Made by a program: the position numbers and the translations under genes. Under the pieces are notes generated by a model. The model did not search any database. It was not told where the DNA came from and saw only the letters and a list, made by a program, of their open reading frames with translations. A stretch of 10,784 nucleotides of DNA from Calditrichia bacterium (GTDB lineage: Bacteria; Calditrichota; Calditrichia; JAJRVZ01), in NCBI GenBank assembly GCA_030634505.1, contig DAOWAQ010000035.1, positions 1 to 10,784 of the forward strand, in the 5' to 3' direction. Every line of letters starts with the position of its first letter. Position 1 is the stretch's first letter. Positions 6,957-10,784 of the stretch are shown in pieces.

Positions 6957-9170
6957 TTAAGGTTTTTCCTCTTCTTTTTCTTCAGATTCAGGTTCTATTT
7001 TTGAAGCATCATCATCTTTTTTACTTTTTGTTTCTTTTTTAGATTTTGCTTTCTTCTTAGGTTCTTCTTTTTTATTGTCTTCCTTTTGGGAAGCTTTTGT
7101 TTCTTTTTCAGAAACTTCAGATTTTTCTTCTTCTTTATCTTTTTTAACAGTTACCTTTTTGGAATCGGCTTTTTCCTCAACAACTTCTTGCTTTTCTTCT
7201 TTAACCTTTGTTGCCACAGGCTTACTGCCGGGTTTTAACAAGTCTTCCAAAGTTGTTTTCTCTACACCCTGTTTAGAAAGATATCCTTCTAATTCACTAT
7301 TTTCTTTTTCCTTGAAATATTCAGTAACTGACAAAACAATTTTTTTATTTTCCTTATCAAATTCAATTACTTTTGCAGGTACTTTATCATCAACTTTATA
7401 ATAATCAGAAGCCTTTTTTAATTTTGAATGACCCAAATGAGTTGTTGGAATAAAACCATCAACCCCTAAAGGCAAAGTTACAATAATACCTTTATCAATT
7501 AAACGGACAACGGTACCTTCTGTTTCAGTATTAATTTTGTAACTCTCTTCAAATGCATCCCAAGGATTCGTATCGATCTGTTTGTGACCTAATGCTATTC
7601 TTCTTTCATCCCGATTTATTCCCAGAACGATTACATCAATCTCATCACCTTTTTTAACTATTTCACTTGGATGCCTTATTTTTTTTGTCCATGACAGATC
7701 TGATATATGCACCAATCCATCAATTCCTTCTTCTAATTCAACAAAAGCTCCAAACTGAGTTAAATTACGAACAGTACCATTGTGTTTTGAATCAAGTGGA
7801 TATTTACCTTCAATCTTTTCCCAGGGATCCGGTTCAAGTTGTTTTAAACCAAGCGATATTTTTTTATCTTCAGATTCAATGTTTAATACTCTGGCTTCAA
7901 CTGATTGTCCAACATTTAATATTTGACTTGGATGTTTAATATGTTGCGACCAGGACATTTCAGAAATATGAATCAATCCTTCTATACCAGTTTCTAATTC
8001 AATAAATGCACCATAATCGGTAATACTTACAACCTTTCCTGTTACAGTGGCTTCAACTGGATATTTGTCTTCAATATTTTCCCAGGGGTGTTTAATAAGT
8101 TGTTTTCTTCCCAAAGATATTCTGTCTTTGTTTTCATTGTAGTCCAAAATCACAACATCAATTTCTTCGTCAAGTTTTACAACTTCAGACGGATGATTTA
8201 CTCTTCCCCAACTTAGGTCTGTAATGTGTAACAATCCATCAACACCACCAAGGTCAATAAATACTCCAAAATCTGTTATATTCTTAACAGTTCCTTTTCT
8301 TACCTGACCACGTTCAATTGTCTGTAAAATATCATCTCTTTGACTTTCCATTTCTTTTTCAATAAGCACGCGGGAAGATACAACAATATTTCGACGAGGA
8401 TAATTTACTTTTACAATCTTAAATTCCAATTCTTTTCCAAGGAAGGAATCAAAATCCCTAATTGGTTTTACATCTATTTGTGAACCGGGCAAGAATGCAT
8501 CAACACCGTTTAAATTAACAACCATACCACCTTTGATACGTCTTGTAATTGTTCCGGTAACGATTTCATCTGATTCATGCTTTTGAACTACGCTTTCCCA
8601 AACGCGAACAAAATCTGCACGTCTTTTTGAAAGAATTAATTGACCACCAATATCTTCAATTGTTTCCAAATAAAATTCAACATTATCACCGGCTTTTAAG
8701 TCTTCAATATTATCGAATTCATCTAAAGGAACAATTCCTTCTGATTTAAATCCTATATCAACTATAACTTCTTTTTCAGTTATATCCAATACCTTACCTG
8801 AAATTATATCTCCTTCTTTAACCTTCGACAATGTTTTATTGTAAAGACCTGTTAAAAATTCATATTCCTCCGGTGGATATTCGGATTCTTCTGTGATATC
8901 TTCAAGCTTTACAATTTCTTCTTGAAATTCAGCCTTTTCTTCTTCCTTGGGCTCACTTATAGTTTCCTTCTTTACCTCTGCTGTTACTGCTACTGCTACT
9001 GCTTCTGCTTCTACTTCTTCTTCCTTCTTAACTTCACCACTCTTAGGTTCGTTTTCACCAACCTCTACAGGATCTTCCTGTAATTTTTCCGAAACACCCT
9101 TCTTTTGTTCTTCCTTTTCTTCGATTGGTGCTTCATTTTTTACAGCTGTGTCTTTTTTCTCTTCAGACAT
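6957..9170 (-). CDS. rpsA: 30S ribosomal protein S1 with long charged N- and C-terminal tails
   Basis: S1 binds mRNA single strands and helps initiation on structured or weakly Shine-Dalgarno messages. At 737 residues it is much longer than E. coli S1 (557). Six S1 domains are readable at about 117-184, 202-268, 287-357, 373-444, 459-531 and 547-617. Domains 3-5 carry the canonical core (for example ITDFGVFIDLGGVDGLLHITDLSW) and domains 1, 2 and 6 are more divergent, as in proteobacterial S1. Residues 1-100 are Glu/Lys-rich and contain an alternating EAEAVAVAVTAE stretch; residues 650-737 are a Lys/Glu-rich tail; both look disordered. The ATG at 9168-9170 follows a perfect TAAGGAGGT. The gene has its own leader and terminator, so it is probably monocistronic. 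Confidence 0.97.
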   Translation of the reverse strand: MSEEKKDTAVKNEAPIEEKEEQKKGVSEKLQEDPVEVGENEPKSGEVKKEEEVEAEAVAVAVTAEVKKETISEPKEEEKAEFQEEIVKLEDITEESEYPPEEYEFLTGLYNKTLSKVKEGDIISGKVLDITEKEVIVDIGFKSEGIVPLDEFDNIEDLKAGDNVEFYLETIEDIGGQLILSKRRADFVRVWESVVQKHESDEIVTGTITRRIKGGMVVNLNGVDAFLPGSQIDVKPIRDFDSFLGKELEFKIVKVNYPRRNIVVSSRVLIEKEMESQRDDILQTIERGQVRKGTVKNITDFGVFIDLGGVDGLLHITDLSWGRVNHPSEVVKLDEEIDVVILDYNENKDRISLGRKQLIKHPWENIEDKYPVEATVTGKVVSITDYGAFIELETGIEGLIHISEMSWSQHIKHPSQILNVGQSVEARVLNIESEDKKISLGLKQLEPDPWEKIEGKYPLDSKHNGTVRNLTQFGAFVELEEGIDGLVHISDLSWTKKIRHPSEIVKKGDEIDVIVLGINRDERRIALGHKQIDTNPWDAFEESYKINTETEGTVVRLIDKGIIVTLPLGVDGFIPTTHLGHSKLKKASDYYKVDDKVPAKVIEFDKENKKIVLSVTEYFKEKENSELEGYLSKQGVEKTTLEDLLKPGSKPVATKVKEEKQEVVEEKADSKKVTVKKDKEEEKSEVSEKETKASQKEDNKKEEPKKKAKSKKETKSKKDDDASKIEPESEEKEEEKP
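8976..9020 (-). repeat. GNA-type trinucleotide tract inside rpsA
   Basis: Codons 51-65 of rpsA are near-perfect triplet repeats, with sense units GAA, GTA, GCA, mostly differing only in the middle base. They encode EEVEAEAVAVAVTAE. The tract looks like a slippage-born microsatellite in the disordered N-terminal tail; length changes in steps of three would keep the frame. Confidence 0.75.
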
Positions 9171-9180
9171 AAATTAAATT

Positions 9181-9189
9181 ACCTCCTTA
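9181..9189 (-). promoter_or_regulatory. rpsA: strong Shine-Dalgarno of rpsA
   Basis: The minus strand reads TAAGGAGGT at 9189-9181, 10 bases before the ATG at 9170. It is the longest anti-16S match in the window. It shows that ribosomes of this organism probably retain an intact anti-Shine-Dalgarno and fixes the rpsA start. Confidence 0.85.
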
Positions 9190-9198
9190 AACAAGATT

Positions 9199-9211
9199 CC
9201 CCTCACCGGGG
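9199..9211 (-). promoter_or_regulatory. GC-rich hairpin in the rpsA leader
   Basis: In the rpsA 5' leader, CCCC and GGGG (9211-9208 and 9202-9199 on the minus strand) can pair around a GGTGA loop, 9 bases before the Shine-Dalgarno. Four consecutive G-C pairs stand out in such AT-rich DNA. E. coli rpsA is autoregulated through leader hairpins, so a similar S1 feedback site is possible but not shown. Confidence 0.4.
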
Positions 9212-9229
9212 TTTTTACCAAAGTCGTGC

Positions 9230-9258
9230 AATTTAAAACAATATTACTGTTCAAACAA
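9230..9258 (-). promoter_or_regulatory. candidate promoter for rpsA
   Basis: Minus-strand TTGTTT (9258-9253) and TAAATT (9235-9230) are separated by 17 bases, about 60 bases before the rpsA ATG. The -35 match is weak (3 of 6) and the -10 moderate (4 of 6). The -10 region shares TGTTTTAAATT with the candidate parA promoter. Confidence 0.3.
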
Positions 9259-9320
9259 CTTTTTTTATCAGTAGTGTACAAAAAATAATAACAATATTAA
9301 ATTGATCACAGAAACAAAAA

Positions 9321-9352
9321 AAGGTTTGAATAAAAAATCTTATTCAAACCTT
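9321..9352 (-). terminator. rho-independent terminator of the cupredoxin gene
   Basis: A 13-bp inverted repeat, AAGGTTTGAATAA (9321-9333) with TTATTCAAACCTT continuing to 9352 (right arm 9340-9352), has a 6-base loop. On the minus strand it is followed by TTTTTGTTTC. It lies 27 bases after the cupredoxin stop and insulates that gene from rpsA. The plus strand lacks a U-run, so it is one-directional. Confidence 0.88.
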
Positions 9353-9379
9353 AAAAATAAATAATTAAATTTAAATATT

Positions 9380-10027
9380 CTATCTCAGTAAAATCATTTT
9401 TCCAGATAAACTTTTGTCACTTCCGGCATTTAATATATAATAATATATTCCACTACTCACTAACGCCCCATTATCATTTCTACTATCCCATGAAGCCGCA
9501 TGACTTCCACTTGATTGAAAAGAATTTACAAGTGATTTTATTTTTTGTCCCGCAGAATTATATATAGTTAATGTCACCAAATCACTTTCCGTCAGATTGT
9601 ATTGTATATTCGTAGTAGGATTAAATGGATTGGGATAATTTTGATGTAGTTCAAAAATCCTAATTTCAGAATTATTCTCTAAAATTTTCGAAACATTGGT
9701 TACATGTACAATCCCTGACATTCCTACTCCTCCCGCACTACCGTGGACGGAGCAATAATAACGGCTATCCCCGGTCGTCGTAAAAATATGATCAAACACC
9801 CACTGGTTGGTTGAAGCGGCGCCACTTGTGTAACTTCCATCATCAGCGACAACATTGTGAGAACCACTCGAACTATTTATCCATCTAACTGTGTCTTGTA
9901 CTTCAACAGTAATATCTGACGTAGAGAAAACATTGCCTGCATTTGTTTCAATTACGTGAAGTGTTTGGGCTGCGCAAATTGCCGAAAACAACAATATTGA
10001 AAATAAAGTGTATAAAATTTTTCTCAT
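9380..10027 (-). CDS. exported cupredoxin (plastocyanin-like) with T9SS type A sorting domain
   Basis: A 215-residue, two-domain secreted protein. A signal peptide (1-20, ending AICAA) precedes a cupredoxin domain (about 22-110) with all four type 1 copper ligands: H57 (GSHNVV), C92 and H95 (YYCSVHG) and M103 (GVGMSG). The C-x2-H-x7-M loop is longer than in plastocyanin. A C-terminal domain (about 126-215) begins HQNYPNPFNPTT and ends SGKMILLR, the type A sorting signal used by type IX secretion, so the protein should be moved across the outer membrane and anchored or released. It could carry electrons or bind copper at the cell surface; no redox partner is encoded nearby. The ATG at 10025-10027 has AAAGGAG 6 bases upstream. 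A strong terminator follows, so it is probably a single-gene unit. Confidence 0.93.
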   Translation of the reverse strand: MRKILYTLFSILLFSAICAAQTLHVIETNAGNVFSTSDITVEVQDTVRWINSSSGSHNVVADDGSYTSGAASTNQWVFDHIFTTTGDSRYYCSVHGSAGGVGMSGIVHVTNVSKILENNSEIRIFELHQNYPNPFNPTTNIQYNLTESDLVTLTIYNSAGQKIKSLVNSFQSSGSHAASWDSRNDNGALVSSGIYYYILNAGSDKSLSGKMILLR

Positions 10028-10186
10028 ATAAAGCTCCTTTTTTGAACAATTTACTATAATAAAAATTATAATTAATCGAAATTTAAAGTATAAATGAAAT
10101 TTATATTAGATTTATTCCGAAGTACTATTATTCAAAAATTAATCAATAAATCAAACATAAATCATTGACTGAATTCTAAAAAAAAA

Positions 10187-10784
10187 TTATTTTAAAAGCT
10201 TTATGTCGTCTAAAAAAGGATATTGAGCCCGAGTAGTTTTTACTTTTTCGAAATCCAAATTAATTGATTCTATATTTTCAATATTATTAATTGTCAATAA
10301 ATTTTCACCTAACGGGCCGTAAATTGCAGATTGACCGCTATAGTCATTTCCCTTATCTTTACCTACCCTATTAACACCTATCACATAACATAGATTTTCA
10401 ATTGCTCTTGCTTTTAACAAATGCTGCCAATGTTCAATGCGTTGAACAGGCCAGTTAGCAATATTAATGATCGCTTCAACTCTTTCCTTTCCATAGTATC
10501 TGAATAATTCAGGAAACCGTAAATCATAGCATATGCTTAAACCAATCCTGATTCCATCGATCGATGTTATTACGGGAGTGTTTCCAGGATTATAATGTCG
10601 ATTTTCGCCTGAAAATGAAAACGGATGGATTTTTTGATATTTTACAGCAATTTTGCCTTCCCGATTAATGTGAATTAAAGTATTAACATAATTCCCATTT
10701 TCTTCTTCAATTAATCCGGCAAAAACATGAATGTGAAATTCTTTGGCGAGTGATCTAAAAAACTGAGGAGTTTTACCATCAATG
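10187..10784 (-). CDS. carbon-nitrogen hydrolase, YafV/Nit2 omega-amidase type (5' end outside window)
   Basis: The open frame continues through the right edge, so the visible part is the C-terminal ~199 residues. It belongs to the nitrilase superfamily. The catalytic Lys lies in KYQKIHPF and the nucleophilic Cys in SICYDLRFPELFR; the first catalytic Glu must be upstream of the window. NWPVQRIEHWQHLLKARAIE and YVIGVNR followed by YSGQSAIYGPLGE match the YafV/Nit2 branch, whose studied members hydrolyse omega-amides such as 2-oxoglutaramate, a repair and glutamine-transaminase salvage role. Substrate is inferred from family only; related amidohydrolases are the alternative. An internal TTG near 10420 is not the start, because the conserved Cys region lies upstream of it in the same frame. 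No clear terminator follows the TAA. Confidence 0.92.
   Translation of the reverse strand, partial: IDGKTPQFFRSLAKEFHIHVFAGLIEEENGNYVNTLIHINREGKIAVKYQKIHPFSFSGENRHYNPGNTPVITSIDGIRIGLSICYDLRFPELFRYYGKERVEAIINIANWPVQRIEHWQHLLKARAIENLCYVIGVNRVGKDKGNDYSGQSAIYGPLGENLLTINNIENIESINLDFEKVKTTRAQYPFLDDIKLLK

Noticed and set aside
10175..10200. T-run after the carbon-nitrogen hydrolase stop as a terminator
   Set aside because: The run of Ts is preceded only by the weak AT palindrome TTTTAAAA, with no GC stem.
10187..10420. Short 77-residue protein starting at the TTG near 10420
   Set aside because: The same frame stays open to the window edge and contains the nitrilase-family Lys and Cys motifs, so this is only the C-terminal part of a longer enzyme.

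Overview
This window comes from an AT-rich bacterium, most likely of the FCB superphylum (Bacteroidota / Ignavibacteriota-Chlorobiota / Calditrichota / Marinimicrobia). The evidence is a type IX secretion-type C-terminal sorting domain (NYPNPFNPTT ... KMILLR) on a small cupredoxin, the bactofilin-AtpZ-AtpI-like-AtpB order familiar from Bacteroidota, and an S1 protein with long charged tails. Several genes carry recognisable Shine-Dalgarno sequences (strongest at rpsA), which fits Ignavibacteria-like or other FCB lineages better than typical Flavobacteriia or Bacteroidia. The exact phylum cannot be settled from this window.

All twelve supportable genes lie on the minus strand, so transcription runs from high to low coordinates. 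In that order: a carbon-nitrogen hydrolase of the YafV/Nit2 type (cut by the right edge); an exported cupredoxin with a T9SS sorting domain, closed by a rho-independent terminator; rpsA (ribosomal protein S1, six S1 domains plus charged tails), with a strong ribosome binding site and its own terminator; mreB; an exported TPR protein; parA and parB (overlapping); a membrane-anchored M23 peptidase; a bactofilin; atpZ; a four-helix AtpI-like protein; and atpB (subunit a of F1Fo ATP synthase, cut by the left edge).

Functionally, about 6.7 kb from mreB to atpB joins cell-shape genes (MreB, bactofilin, M23 endopeptidase), chromosome segregation genes (ParA, ParB) and the start of the ATP synthase operon. 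From the M23 gene to atpB the genes are nearly gap-free (18 bp, 1-base overlap, 4-base overlap, 5 bp), which indicates one transcript and translational coupling. ParB to M23 has a 95-bp gap that contains a perfect extended -10 box. Bactofilin with a LytM peptidase is a known morphogenesis pair. The ParAB neighbourhood suggests, but does not prove, that the scaffold also helps position the chromosome or couples envelope growth to segregation.

I saw no mobile element, CRISPR array, tRNA or rRNA. No gene-free stretch exceeds 300 bp; the longest is 6694-6956, which is AT-rich and holds the rpsA terminator plus the unrecognised mreB promoter. Most of the window is conserved housekeeping content rather than an evidently new system.
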